This document shows, one piece after another, positions 1 through 6,637 of a stretch of 15,704 nucleotides of DNA; positions within the stretch are counted from its first letter, which is position 1, and every line of letters begins with the position of its first letter. The translations under genes and the position numbers were made by a program. The stretch is from NCBI GenBank assembly GCA_016838945.1, contig JADLKP010000031.1, forward strand, positions 1 to 15,704, in the 5' to 3' direction. The stretch is from Methanobrevibacter sp. (GTDB taxonomy: Archaea; Methanobacteriota; Methanobacteria; Methanobacteriales; Methanobacteriaceae). Under the pieces are notes generated by a model. That model did no database searches. It saw only the letters and a program-made list of their open reading frames with translations, and was not told the DNA's origin.

Positions 1-16
1 TGGTTGATATTAATTC

Positions 17-29
17 AAAATTATATTAA
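17..29 (+). promoter_or_regulatory. Candidate TATA box for the AarF-family gene
   Basis: An AT-only element (core AATTATATTAA) is centred near base 24. Archaeal transcription usually starts about 25-28 nt downstream of the TATA centre, which puts the start near base 51. That leaves a leader of about 30 nt before the ATG at 81. The leader contains a Shine-Dalgarno-like AGGATGAT at 70-77. The assignment rests on spacing only, in AT-rich DNA where chance matches are common. Confidence 0.4.
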
Positions 30-80
30 TGCTTTTTTTTTTAAAAGACGATAATATGGTTAAGATTTTAGGATGATATT

Positions 81-1706
81 ATGGCATCAAGAGAAGAAAA
101 AAAGGAAACACGTCAAAGGATTAAGGAAATCTATAGTGTCGCTAAAAAGTATAATGTGTCAGAGTTAATTTCCGAATCAAGAAAACCTAAAGACCCTGCA
201 CAAGGGGAGTATGATGAAGAATTGGACGCTTCTGGAGTTCGAATGGCTTTAGAGGAGTTAGGCCCGGCATATGTCAAATTAGGTCAGCTATTATGTACAA
301 GGCCTGACCTTGTAGGAAATGAAATTGCAGAGGAACTTACAAAGCTTAGGGACAACACCCCTGTCACCCCATTTGAAGAGATCAAGGAAGTAATTGAAAC
401 TCAACTTGACCAGCCATTAGATGAAGTGTATTCAGAGTTTGAAGAAGAGCCAATCGGTTCAGCATCAATCGGTCAGGTTTATAGGGCTACATTAAAGGAA
501 AATGGTGAAAAGGTAGCTGTAAAAGTTCAAAAGCCAGGTTCATATGAACTTGTAGCATCTGATTTAAAGATTATGGTTTCTCTTGCTGAAAAGGCAGATA
601 AGTACATTACAAAAACAAGAACCTTCAATTTGCCTGCAATTGTAAAGGAATTCGAAAGGTCCATTTTCAAGGAACTTGACTATATGGAAGAGGTCATGAA
701 CATTCAAAAGATCACCAAAAACTTTGAAGGTCATGATTATGTGAAATATCCTAAGGTTTATCCAAAACTATGTACCAGTAGACTTATCAATATGGAACTT
801 GTTCAAGGATATAATGTTACTGAATTGTATGACAATGAAGTGGATGGAATATCCGGCAAAAAAATTGCAGACGATATAGTTGAATCCTATTTCAAGCAAT
901 TGATGCTTGATGGATTTTTCCATGCAGACCCTCATCCAGGTAACATGATTATAGATAAGGAAGAAAAAAAGCTCTGTTATCTAGATTTAGGTATGATGGG
1001 AATTTTATCTGAAAAGTTCCGTGGTGATTTGGCGCAATTGCTTTTATTGTTGTTAGGCGGAAATGCAGACAGTCTTGTCAAGCAATTGCTTTATATGAAA
1101 ATCATCTCTCCTGAACAAGACACTGAAGAGTTGAGAATGGATATCGAAGATTTGGTAAACCGTTATATCGGTGCTGACTTGGATCAAATGGATGGTGTCT
1201 TGGAAAAATTAATCAACACCATGATCAAGCATGGGGTAACACTCCCTAGAGAATTCGTAATGATTGGAAGAGGAGTGGCACTTATTGAAGATATAGGATA
1301 TAATTTAGACAAGGACTTCAATATTGGAGAGGCACTTCAAAGATTCTCTAAAAAATTAGTGATTGATAAGTTTAATCCAGTTAAGGTAGCAAGAGGAAGC
1401 TATGACTATCTTTTGGATGTTGAACATTTAATGAAAGACTTGCCAGATAGGATTAACTCCACCCTTACAAAAGTGGAAAAAGGAGAAATAAAGGTTAATT
1501 TGGAACTTGCAGGATTGACTGAACTTAAGAATCAGCTTTCAGCATCATTGATCATATCAGCACTTATCATTGGTTCATCCTTGGCTATTCTTTCAAACAC
1601 TGGACCAAAAATGTGGGATATTTCTGTAATTGGCCTATTTGGATTCTTATTAAGTGCAGTTCTTGGATTTTACATTGTTCTCAAATATGTCATATTTGAC
1701 AAATAG
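81..1706 (+). CDS. AarF/ABC1/UbiB-family atypical protein kinase, membrane-anchored
   Basis: This 541-residue protein has the hallmarks of the ABC1/UbiB/COQ8 family of kinase-like ATPases. It has the family-specific KxGQ motif (KLGQ, residues 66-69) and an alanine/glycine-rich nucleotide loop (PIGSASIGQVYRA, about 124-136). It also has the VAVK lysine (K148), the catalytic HADPHPGN motif (281-288) and a DLG metal-binding motif (302-304) in place of DFG. The C-terminus carries two predicted membrane helices (about 486-505 and 514-537), so the kinase-like domain is probably membrane-attached. In bacteria and mitochondria the family supports ubiquinone biosynthesis. Methanogens of this order lack ubiquinone, so the substrate here is unknown and an isoprenoid-lipid role would be inference. 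The gene is followed by a small acidic-protein gene after 49 nt, probably in the same transcript. The start at 81 is supported by the upstream AGGATGAT and gives a full-length family member. Confidence 0.93.
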   Translation: MASREEKKETRQRIKEIYSVAKKYNVSELISESRKPKDPAQGEYDEELDASGVRMALEELGPAYVKLGQLLCTRPDLVGNEIAEELTKLRDNTPVTPFEEIKEVIETQLDQPLDEVYSEFEEEPIGSASIGQVYRATLKENGEKVAVKVQKPGSYELVASDLKIMVSLAEKADKYITKTRTFNLPAIVKEFERSIFKELDYMEEVMNIQKITKNFEGHDYVKYPKVYPKLCTSRLINMELVQGYNVTELYDNEVDGISGKKIADDIVESYFKQLMLDGFFHADPHPGNMIIDKEEKKLCYLDLGMMGILSEKFRGDLAQLLLLLLGGNADSLVKQLLYMKIISPEQDTEELRMDIEDLVNRYIGADLDQMDGVLEKLINTMIKHGVTLPREFVMIGRGVALIEDIGYNLDKDFNIGEALQRFSKKLVIDKFNPVKVARGSYDYLLDVEHLMKDLPDRINSTLTKVEKGEIKVNLELAGLTELKNQLSASLIISALIIGSSLAILSNTGPKMWDISVIGLFGFLLSAVLGFYIVLKYVIFDK

Positions 1707-1755
1707 ATGAGATATCAAAATAAATAAATAATTAAATTCTATACGGAGGTTTAAT

Positions 1756-2091
1756 ATGGGTATTAAAAGTGCAGCAAAAAAAGTAGGAAAAGCAATAATC
1801 TTCATGAAACTCTTTGAAGACATAAAGGCTAATAAAGAGCCAATTGAAGAGGACATTGCTAAATTGAAAGAAATCATTGAAGAATGGAAAGCAGAAGCTC
1901 CAAATGACTTGAATGCTATTTTGGCTTCCATATTGGTAAAGGCTCAAGAAGGATCTGTTGTTGATGCTAAAGCGGAATTCGAACAGGCTAAAGCAGAATA
2001 CCATGCTGAAGATGAAGACATTCTCCCATGGTTTGAAAATCAGATAGAAATCATTGAAGCTGAAAAGGAAGAAGAAGCAGCTGAAGAATAG
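1756..2091 (+). CDS. Small acidic helical protein of unknown function
   Basis: This 111-residue protein begins at an ATG preceded by a perfect GGAGGT Shine-Dalgarno at 1745-1750, which makes translation very likely. The N-terminal 25 residues are basic and amphipathic (GIKSAAKKVGKAIIFMKLF). The remainder is rich in Glu, Ala, Lys and Asp, looks almost entirely alpha-helical, and ends in a Glu/Ala tail. The central part (about residues 30-90) could form two or three helix-turn-helix units resembling TPR-like hairpins, but I cannot identify a family. It lies 49 nt downstream of the AarF-family gene on the same strand, so the two are probably co-transcribed and may work together. No signal peptide or membrane helix is evident. 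A long T-rich tract follows the stop and probably ends the transcript. ORFs on the opposite strand here are shadows. Confidence 0.8.
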   Translation: MGIKSAAKKVGKAIIFMKLFEDIKANKEPIEEDIAKLKEIIEEWKAEAPNDLNAILASILVKAQEGSVVDAKAEFEQAKAEYHAEDEDILPWFENQIEIIEAEKEEEAAEE

Positions 2092-2092
2092 T

Positions 2093-2160
2093 TTTAACTT
2101 GTTCTAAGACTTTCTTTTTCCTTATTTTTACTTTTTATTATTTTTTTATACTATTTTTTT
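2093..2160 (+). terminator. T-rich terminator tract after the AarF operon
   Basis: Beginning two bases after the stop at 2091, the + strand becomes very T-rich, with several runs of five to eight T. Archaeal RNA polymerase commonly terminates at oligo-T tracts without a stable hairpin, so this is a probable terminator for the two-gene + strand unit. A weak inverted repeat, ACTAT-(T6)-ATAGT, lies at 2150-2165. The tract merges into the 55-bp tandem repeat described separately. Confidence 0.55.
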
Positions 2161-2246
2161 ATAGTTTTCAAATAGCTATTTTTTACTTTTTATTATTTTT
2201 TTATACTATTTTTTTATAGTTTTCAAATAGTTATTTTTTACTTTTC
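2121..2246. repeat. 55-bp direct tandem repeat, about 2.2 copies
   Basis: Two nearly identical units run from about 2121 to 2175 and from 2176 to 2230. A third, partial unit runs to about 2246, with an exact 55-base offset (for example the A of TTTACTTTT at 2130, 2185 and 2240). Each full unit contains T5-T8 runs, the small inverted repeat ACTAT/ATAGT and the segment TTTTCAAATAG. The first junction forms a 10-bp palindrome, AATAGCTATT (2171-2180), and the second junction differs by one base (C to T). It is not a CRISPR array, because the units abut without spacers. Because the unit carries the T-tracts, the duplication has multiplied a probable terminator. Confidence 0.85.
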
Positions 2247-2441
2247 ACTTATTTTGAATACTATTTTTAATATTTTTCCATAATTGTATTGAAAACTTTA
2301 ATTTTAAAAAGCTAAAAAAAGGGTTAACTATTTATTATAGGTAGTAAAATTATTAAAATTAGATATGAATGGTAAATCACACATAAAATTAAAAAATAAT
2401 TATCAATTGCTCTTTAATTAAGTTTTTAAGTATTTCAAACA

Positions 2442-2453
2442 AAAATATATATG
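2442..2453 (+). promoter_or_regulatory. Candidate TATA box for the micro-ORF pair
   Basis: AAAATATATATG sits about 50 nt upstream of the first micro-ORF. A transcript start about 27 nt downstream (near 2474) would give a 20-32 nt leader to the possible starts at 2494 or 2506. It also lies downstream of the T-tract terminator region, so an independent transcript is plausible. The evidence is spacing and composition only. Confidence 0.35.
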
Positions 2454-2493
2454 CAGCAATAAATGGTTTAAAGATTATAAAAAAAGCTGTGGG

Positions 2494-2586
2494 ATGTGGG
2501 GGGCAATGGGCATGTCTAATATTATCACTATGTTCCTACAGTTTATCAATACTATATTTGTTGTGTTGATGTATTTTAGGAAATAG
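2494..2586 (+). CDS. Possible 30-codon hydrophobic micro-ORF
   Basis: An open frame from ATG 2494 to TAG 2584-2586 encodes 30 residues beginning MWGAMGMSN. Internal starts at 2506 (26 residues) and 2512 (24 residues) are also possible. After the first nine residues the peptide is one hydrophobic helix (IITMFLQFINTIFVVLMYF) ending in RK, a layout typical of single-span membrane peptides. The start region lies in an unusually G-rich patch (2487-2510) in otherwise very AT-rich DNA. The G6 run at 2498-2503 could act as a poor Shine-Dalgarno for the ATG at 2512. A strong hairpin begins three bases after the stop, and a second small membrane-protein ORF starts 84 nt further on. No family is recognised. 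Coding status is uncertain because the frame is short and the ribosome site is not canonical. Confidence 0.35.
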   Translation: MWGAMGMSNIITMFLQFINTIFVVLMYFRK

Positions 2587-2588
2587 GT

Positions 2589-2616
2589 GAGGAGGGGAAA
2601 TTATTTCCCCTTCCTC
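2589..2616 (+). terminator. Strong hairpin between the two micro-ORFs
   Basis: Bases 2589-2600 (GAGGAGGGGAAA) pair with 2604-2616 across a three-base loop. The stem is 12 bp with one bulged T at 2612, and only a short T3 run follows. This is the most GC-rich structure in the 2.1-2.9 kb gap. It may be a terminator or attenuator for the upstream micro-ORF, an mRNA-stabilising element, or an RNA element controlling the downstream ORF. The weak T-tract makes a simple intrinsic terminator less certain. Confidence 0.6.
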
Positions 2617-2670
2617 TTTAGGTAATATTACTATGTCTTTTTATATATAAAATATTTTTGGAGGTTTAGA

Positions 2671-2832
2671 ATGAATTTAACATACCTAATTATACAAATC
2701 ATAATAATTGTCTGTACCATATTTGCACTCAACAAAAGTTATAAAATGAAAGATGGTTTTGGAAAATTCGATTATATGGTTATAGTTTGTGAAATTTTGT
2801 TGATATTTTCTTTAATCAGATATATTATTTGA
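2671..2832 (+). CDS. 53-residue two-helix membrane protein, unknown function
   Basis: The open frame starts at ATG 2671 behind a perfect GGAGGT Shine-Dalgarno at 2660-2665, with five-base spacing. It ends at TGA 2830-2832. The protein starts MNLTYLIIQ and has two hydrophobic stretches, about residues 4-20 and 35-53. They are joined by a short charged loop, NKSYKMKDGFGKFD, that is net positive. The predicted topology is therefore a two-span hairpin with the basic loop probably on the cytoplasmic side. I do not recognise a family. The ideal ribosome site, the hydrophobic pattern and the bidirectional terminator at 2919-2939 together argue for a real gene. A TATA-like stretch at 2640-2650 lies too close to leave room for the Shine-Dalgarno in the transcript, so transcription probably comes from upstream through the first micro-ORF and hairpin. 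Confidence 0.65.
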   Translation: MNLTYLIIQIIIIVCTIFALNKSYKMKDGFGKFDYMVIVCEILLIFSLIRYII

Positions 2833-2918
2833 ATCGTGAAAATATGATTTTTAAAAATAGAAATATGTATTAAATTTGTTAAATGATTAAAATCAGTTAT
2901 TTAAAAAAAGAAAATGAA

Positions 2919-2939
2919 GATACCTTAAAATAAGGTATC
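2919..2939. terminator. Bidirectional hairpin terminator
   Basis: GATACCTTA (2919-2927) and TAAGGTATC (2931-2939) form a perfect 9-bp stem with an AAA loop. On the + strand a T-rich stretch follows (CTTTTAATTTTTAATC). On the - strand a T-rich stretch ending in a T7 run (complement of 2904-2910) also follows. It lies between the convergent 53-residue ORF and the adhesin-like gene and fits as a shared terminator. Confidence 0.75.
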
Positions 2940-2955
2940 CTTTTAATTTTTAATC

Positions 2956-4473
2956 TTATTTCTTAACTTTAACTGTCCTTTTAATGCTGTTTTTAAGATA
3001 AGATATTTTTACAGTGTATTTTTTGCCTGCTTTAAGTTTTTTAATCACACTTTTTTTAATTGTGACTTTTGCAATGCCTTTTGAGTTGGTTTTTGCAGTA
3101 TAGTTTTTGCCTCTGAATCTGAATGTGATCTTTTTGTTTTTAAGCAATGTTTTTCCTTTTGTAAGTTTTACAGTTAAAGTAAGTTTTTTAGCAGTTTTTT
3201 TCACTGTTTTGTTTTTTGAAGTCAATTTAATGTAATTGTATATGCAGTTTGTACAGGTTCCGCCTAATACATCTCTGCCTGTTGAGTTTGCCTTATTTGC
3301 AGTGAAATTACATTTATTCACTTTCAAGCGTTTTTTATCAGAATCCACATCTAAAAATCCGTATATTGCCCCTCCTTTTTTGGCAGTATTCTTGCTGAAG
3401 GCGCAATTGGTGATATTTCCAGAGTAGTATTTCATCTTTGGAACCCAAGTCTTGTTTACATAGCTTCCGCTTTGTTCATGGCATCTGAAATAAACCGCTC
3501 CACCATTTTTAGACACTTTATTGTTGTTGAACTTGGAATTTGCGATTTTCAAATTCTTATTTGCGAATACAGCTCCACCATGTTCATTTGCCTTGTTTGA
3601 ATCAAATGTGGAGGAGCTGATATCCAAATGGGTGAATCCATAAATCGCTCCACCACCACGGCCTTTTGCCACATTGCTTTTGAATGTGCAATTCTTGAAA
3701 TGATCGGTTCCATATTTGAAACTTAGATTTAATGGCAAATTGTCTAAGAATTCCATTTTTCCTTCAGGTGTCTTGTCCTTGTACAAGTCATTGAAGAATT
3801 CAACTGATTTGTCTATTGTAAAACTGAAAACTGCTCCTGCATCTCCTCCTGCAACATTGCTGGTGAATTTGGAATTCTTTATATTCAAGTATCCTACAGA
3901 GTTGATTGCTCCACCACAGTATTTTGCATTGTTATTTGAGAAGACACAATTGTTCACGGTTAAATTTCCATAGTTGAATATTGCTCCACCATATAGGTCT
4001 GTATTTCCATTGACGAATTTAATGTTGTTCAGGACCACCTTATTGCTGAAAATGACACCGTAATGTATTAAGAAAATTCTTGATTTGGATGCCCCGTTTA
4101 AGGTATGGCCATTTCCATTTATTGTTATGTCCTTTAGAATCTGAATTCCTCTATTGCTGAATCCTTCATCATAGGTGTAATCCTTATCCAAAGTAATTGT
4201 GGCTCCATCTTCTGCATCGAGAATCTTTTTTTGCAATGCAGTAAATGTTCCATCATCCTCTATAATTGGGTCTTCTGATGAATTCCCAACTTCGTCGTTT
4301 TCTTCTGCAATTATGTCTTCCTGTGGAGATTCACTTATTATCTCTTCTGACTCTCCAATTGAAGTGTCTTCTATTGGTAATGTTGCATCATCAATTTCCT
4401 CTGCTGACACACTTGCAATTGCAATAAAACCTATTAACAGGAATATAAGCAGAAGACTCTTTTTGAATTTCAT
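2956..4473 (-). CDS. Secreted adhesin-like right-handed beta-helix protein
   Basis: The preferred start is the ATG at 4471-4473, giving 505 residues with an ideal signal peptide (MKFKKSLLLIFLLIGFIAIA, then SVSA before the likely cleavage at about residue 24). A GAGGGA Shine-Dalgarno lies 5-6 nt upstream. Extending to 4578 would overlap the upstream coding region and bury the signal peptide. Residues 25-75 form a strongly acidic Ser/Glu/Asp-rich stretch. Residues about 76-412 carry pectate-lyase/POMP-like parallel beta-helix turns with recurring GGAI/GGAV and xFxxNxA elements. Residues about 416-505 form a Lys-rich (about one third Lys) Ig-like beta domain containing a TNSKGIAKVTI motif. There is no LPxTG motif or C-terminal membrane anchor. 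Methanobrevibacter species encode many such adhesin-like proteins, which are thought to act in attachment or wall interaction. The basic tail may bind anionic wall polymer, which is inference. Confidence 0.85.
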   Translation of the reverse strand: MKFKKSLLLIFLLIGFIAIASVSAEEIDDATLPIEDTSIGESEEIISESPQEDIIAEENDEVGNSSEDPIIEDDGTFTALQKKILDAEDGATITLDKDYTYDEGFSNRGIQILKDITINGNGHTLNGASKSRIFLIHYGVIFSNKVVLNNIKFVNGNTDLYGGAIFNYGNLTVNNCVFSNNNAKYCGGAINSVGYLNIKNSKFTSNVAGGDAGAVFSFTIDKSVEFFNDLYKDKTPEGKMEFLDNLPLNLSFKYGTDHFKNCTFKSNVAKGRGGGAIYGFTHLDISSSTFDSNKANEHGGAVFANKNLKIANSKFNNNKVSKNGGAVYFRCHEQSGSYVNKTWVPKMKYYSGNITNCAFSKNTAKKGGAIYGFLDVDSDKKRLKVNKCNFTANKANSTGRDVLGGTCTNCIYNYIKLTSKNKTVKKTAKKLTLTVKLTKGKTLLKNKKITFRFRGKNYTAKTNSKGIAKVTIKKSVIKKLKAGKKYTVKISYLKNSIKRTVKVKK

Positions 4474-4527
4474 AATTTCCCTCATGTTTTTGTCTGATAA
4501 TTTTAAAGAATTTTTATTTAAAAAATT

Positions 4528-4544
4528 TAGGGGTTGAACCCCTA
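4528..4544 (-). terminator. Hairpin terminator after the YhgE/Pip gene
   Basis: A near-perfect inverted repeat (TAGGGGT, TGA loop, ACCCCTA) lies 20 bases beyond the stop of the 626-residue gene. Read on the - strand it is followed by AAATTTTTTAAAT, giving a GC-rich stem plus T6. It separates the YhgE/Pip gene from the adhesin-like gene, so the two are probably not simply co-transcribed to full level. Confidence 0.65.
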
Positions 4545-4564
4545 TTAATAATATAGATTCATTT

Positions 4565-6445
4565 CTAAAACAATCCACTTTCCTCTAATTTCTCTTCAAA
4601 GTAATGGGAAGGTTTGTCCAATTTTTCCTTTATAATCACTGCTGCTGTAATTGTTACACATCCAATGATCAAGAGTATGATCAATGCTGGAATATAGTTT
4701 GACCAGACCACACCAAGTTGCGCTTCACGAACCAATGTGATTCCATAGGTCATAGGCATATATGGATACAGCACTCTGAAGAATGGAGCCATGATCTGAA
4801 TTGGATAGATTCCTCCAGTTGCGGATATCTGAAGTACCAAAAGAATAACTCCAATAGCCTTTCCCACTGTTCCAATTGCAGAGATTATTGAATAGATCAG
4901 TATCATGAATATTATAGATACTAGTATTGCTGAAAAGATGAAGAGGAGGGGATTAACAATTTGAATACCTAAAATATATGCTCCGATGATTGTTACGCAT
5001 GCCTGAAGTATGCTCATTATAATGTATGTCAAGAGTTTACCGAAGTACATTTCAAATGGGGAATATTTGGTTCCTTGACTGGTTCCAGGCTTTAGCATTA
5101 CACAAGTGATCACTGCACCGACCCACATGGATAAGACAAGATAGAATGGGGATACATCTGAACCATATGAATTTACGGAAAACAACTCATTTCTTTCCAA
5201 TTTGACTGGGGAGAATACATAATCTCCTAGTGTCTCATCATCTATTCCTGTTAGTCCACCGAGCATGTCTGCAGTAGATCCTAATGAATTTGATGCGGTA
5301 AATAATGCTCCTGTTGCTGCGTTGGAAAGCAATTCAGCTCCTGAAGCAAGACTCACTGAACCTTTTGCAAGTTGGACTGAACCGTCTGCAAGCTCTGCAG
5401 ATCCGTTTGCCAATTGGCCTGCACCATTAGCAACAGCCACGGAACCGTCTGCGAGTTTCATTGATCCGTTTGCTAATTCTCCTGAACCATCTGCCAATTG
5501 ACTCCCACCTTCGGCTATCTGACTGCTTCCTTCAGCAAGCTTAACGTTTCCTTCTGCATAGTCTTTTATTGGCCCGTCAGGTATTAATGATGGATCTACT
5601 GCGGCCTCCAATTCCTCTGAACCCTTTTCAACCTGTTTTGCACCATCACTTAATGCTGCTGAACCTTGCTTTAACTTACCTGCACCATCATTTATTGAAG
5701 AGGCTCCAGATTTAACTTCATTTGCACCACTGGAAACTTTGCTTTCGCCATCTTTAACTTTTGAAGCGCCGGCTTCAACTTGGCCTTCCCCAGCTTTAAC
5801 CTGGCTGGCTCCTGCAGATACCTTTGCAGAACCTGCCTTAAGCTGATTGCCTCCACTTGCCAGTTTTTCTGCACCTTCAGCGAGCCCTGTCTGCAGTTCT
5901 TGAAGTTTTTTATATGCTGCAACATCTATGATTTCAACAATCTTTGCATTTAGTGATGTATAAACGGCATTCGCACCGGAATCGGTTAGTTTTGTTGCTA
6001 CAGGGTTTGTTTTCATATTAACGATGTATTCAAGTTTTGCCTGTTCCGGATTGTCAGAGGTAATTGATACAATGTTTTCACTCAAGTTTTTCGGTATGAC
6101 AATTCCTGCATAATACGTTCCGTTATACACTCCCCTTCGCAGTTCATCCTCCGAAACGAATGTCCATTCAAATTTGTCATTAGTTTTCAGCTCGTCAACA
6201 AGCTCTTTTCCAACATTTATATCCTTTCCATTGAATGATGATCCATTGTCAAGGTTAGCTATTGCAAATGGAACATCTCCTGTATTCCCATAAGGGTCCC
6301 AGCATGCCTGTATGTTCAAAAGGGCATAAAGGGAAGGAAGGATAATAACACCAATAAGAACTATTATCACTATTGGATTTGAAAATGCGCCTTTAAAATT
6401 TTTTTTCATTATTTCTGCAATCATCAAAGGATCTTTTCTACTCAT
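4565..6445 (-). CDS. YhgE/Pip-family membrane protein with ABC-2-type transmembrane domain
   Basis: This 626-residue protein has the YhgE/Pip (phage infection protein) architecture. It has an N-terminal membrane helix (about 22-46) and the conserved extracellular start region (ALLNIQACWDPYGNTGDVPFA). A long extracellular domain follows, and then a C-terminal ABC-2-like membrane domain with about five helices (about residues 430-612). Residues 191-369 are 24 heptads with a glycine every seventh residue (191-275 and 299-369), interrupted by a Pro-containing break at 276-298 that shifts the phase. In Lactococcus, Pip is a phage receptor, and relatives include EsaA of type VII secretion. The archaeal role is unknown but is probably at the envelope. 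The start at 6445 has GGGG a few bases upstream and is divergent from the nitroreductase gene. The terminator at 4528-4544 follows. The ORF on the other strand at 5265-5501 is a shadow of the repeat. Confidence 0.88.
   Translation of the reverse strand: MSRKDPLMIAEIMKKNFKGAFSNPIVIIVLIGVIILPSLYALLNIQACWDPYGNTGDVPFAIANLDNGSSFNGKDINVGKELVDELKTNDKFEWTFVSEDELRRGVYNGTYYAGIVIPKNLSENIVSITSDNPEQAKLEYIVNMKTNPVATKLTDSGANAVYTSLNAKIVEIIDVAAYKKLQELQTGLAEGAEKLASGGNQLKAGSAKVSAGASQVKAGEGQVEAGASKVKDGESKVSSGANEVKSGASSINDGAGKLKQGSAALSDGAKQVEKGSEELEAAVDPSLIPDGPIKDYAEGNVKLAEGSSQIAEGGSQLADGSGELANGSMKLADGSVAVANGAGQLANGSAELADGSVQLAKGSVSLASGAELLSNAATGALFTASNSLGSTADMLGGLTGIDDETLGDYVFSPVKLERNELFSVNSYGSDVSPFYLVLSMWVGAVITCVMLKPGTSQGTKYSPFEMYFGKLLTYIIMSILQACVTIIGAYILGIQIVNPLLFIFSAILVSIIFMILIYSIISAIGTVGKAIGVILLVLQISATGGIYPIQIMAPFFRVLYPYMPMTYGITLVREAQLGVVWSNYIPALIILLIIGCVTITAAVIIKEKLDKPSHYFEEKLEESGLF
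5335..5880 (-). repeat. Degenerate 21-bp repeats encoding glycine heptads
   Basis: Within the YhgE/Pip gene, codons for glycine recur every 21 bases over residues 191-275 (13 heptads) and 299-369 (11 heptads). Typical units are of the type xxLAxGS, for example ELADGSV and QLAKGSV. The second block is more uniform than the first (LADGS, LANGS, LAEGS), which suggests more recent unit duplication or homogenisation. The repeat is protein-coding and is not an array of mobile or CRISPR units. Confidence 0.85.
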
Positions 6446-6480
6446 ATTTTCCCCATATATATTAGTTCATAAATAGACAA

Positions 6481-6493
6481 TATTATATATTTT
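6481..6493 (-). promoter_or_regulatory. Candidate TATA box for the YhgE/Pip gene
   Basis: On the - strand the element reads AAAATATATAATA. With the usual 25-28 nt spacing, transcription would start near 6460, leaving a leader of about 15 nt that includes GGGG at 6451-6454. The 192-bp region 6446-6637 is the divergent promoter space for this gene and the nitroreductase gene. A candidate TATA for the + strand gene (CTATAATTAG, about 6570-6579) is weaker, and no operator is evident. Confidence 0.4.
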
Positions 6494-6637
6494 ATTTTTT
6501 TACATATATTATTTTTTTTATTAATTTTTGTAATTTATTCAATATATTTAAATCATATTTTATCAAATACTATAATTAGACACGCTTTTATCAATATTTG
6601 ATGAATGAATCCTTTTTTTTAAACAGGCAGTGATAAA

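Noticed and set aside
1650..2004. Two overlapping - strand frames of about 90 codons across the small acidic-protein gene
   Set aside because: They are antisense to a gene with a perfect ribosome site, and their Phe/Ser-rich composition is a shadow of Glu/Lys codons.
2121..2246. CRISPR array
   Set aside because: The 55-bp units are directly abutting with no unique spacers, there are only about 2.2 copies, and no cas gene is present.
2365..2421. An 18-codon frame starting MNGKSHIKL in the AT-rich gap
   Set aside because: It has no Shine-Dalgarno and no hydrophobic or other pattern, and the length is expected by chance.
4528..4544. tRNA fragment, because the GGTTCAACC-like arm resembles a T-arm
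   Set aside because: No acceptor, D-arm or anticodon arm can be drawn around it. Its position and following T-run fit a terminator.
4474..4578. N-terminal extension of the adhesin-like gene to 4578
   Set aside because: It would overlap the upstream coding region, contain the terminator hairpin at 4528-4544, and place the signal peptide internally. The ATG at 4473 has a Shine-Dalgarno.
5265..5501. A 78-codon + strand frame with PFA/PSA repeats
   Set aside because: It is the complement of the glycine heptads of the YhgE/Pip gene, and its periodicity comes entirely from that coding repeat.
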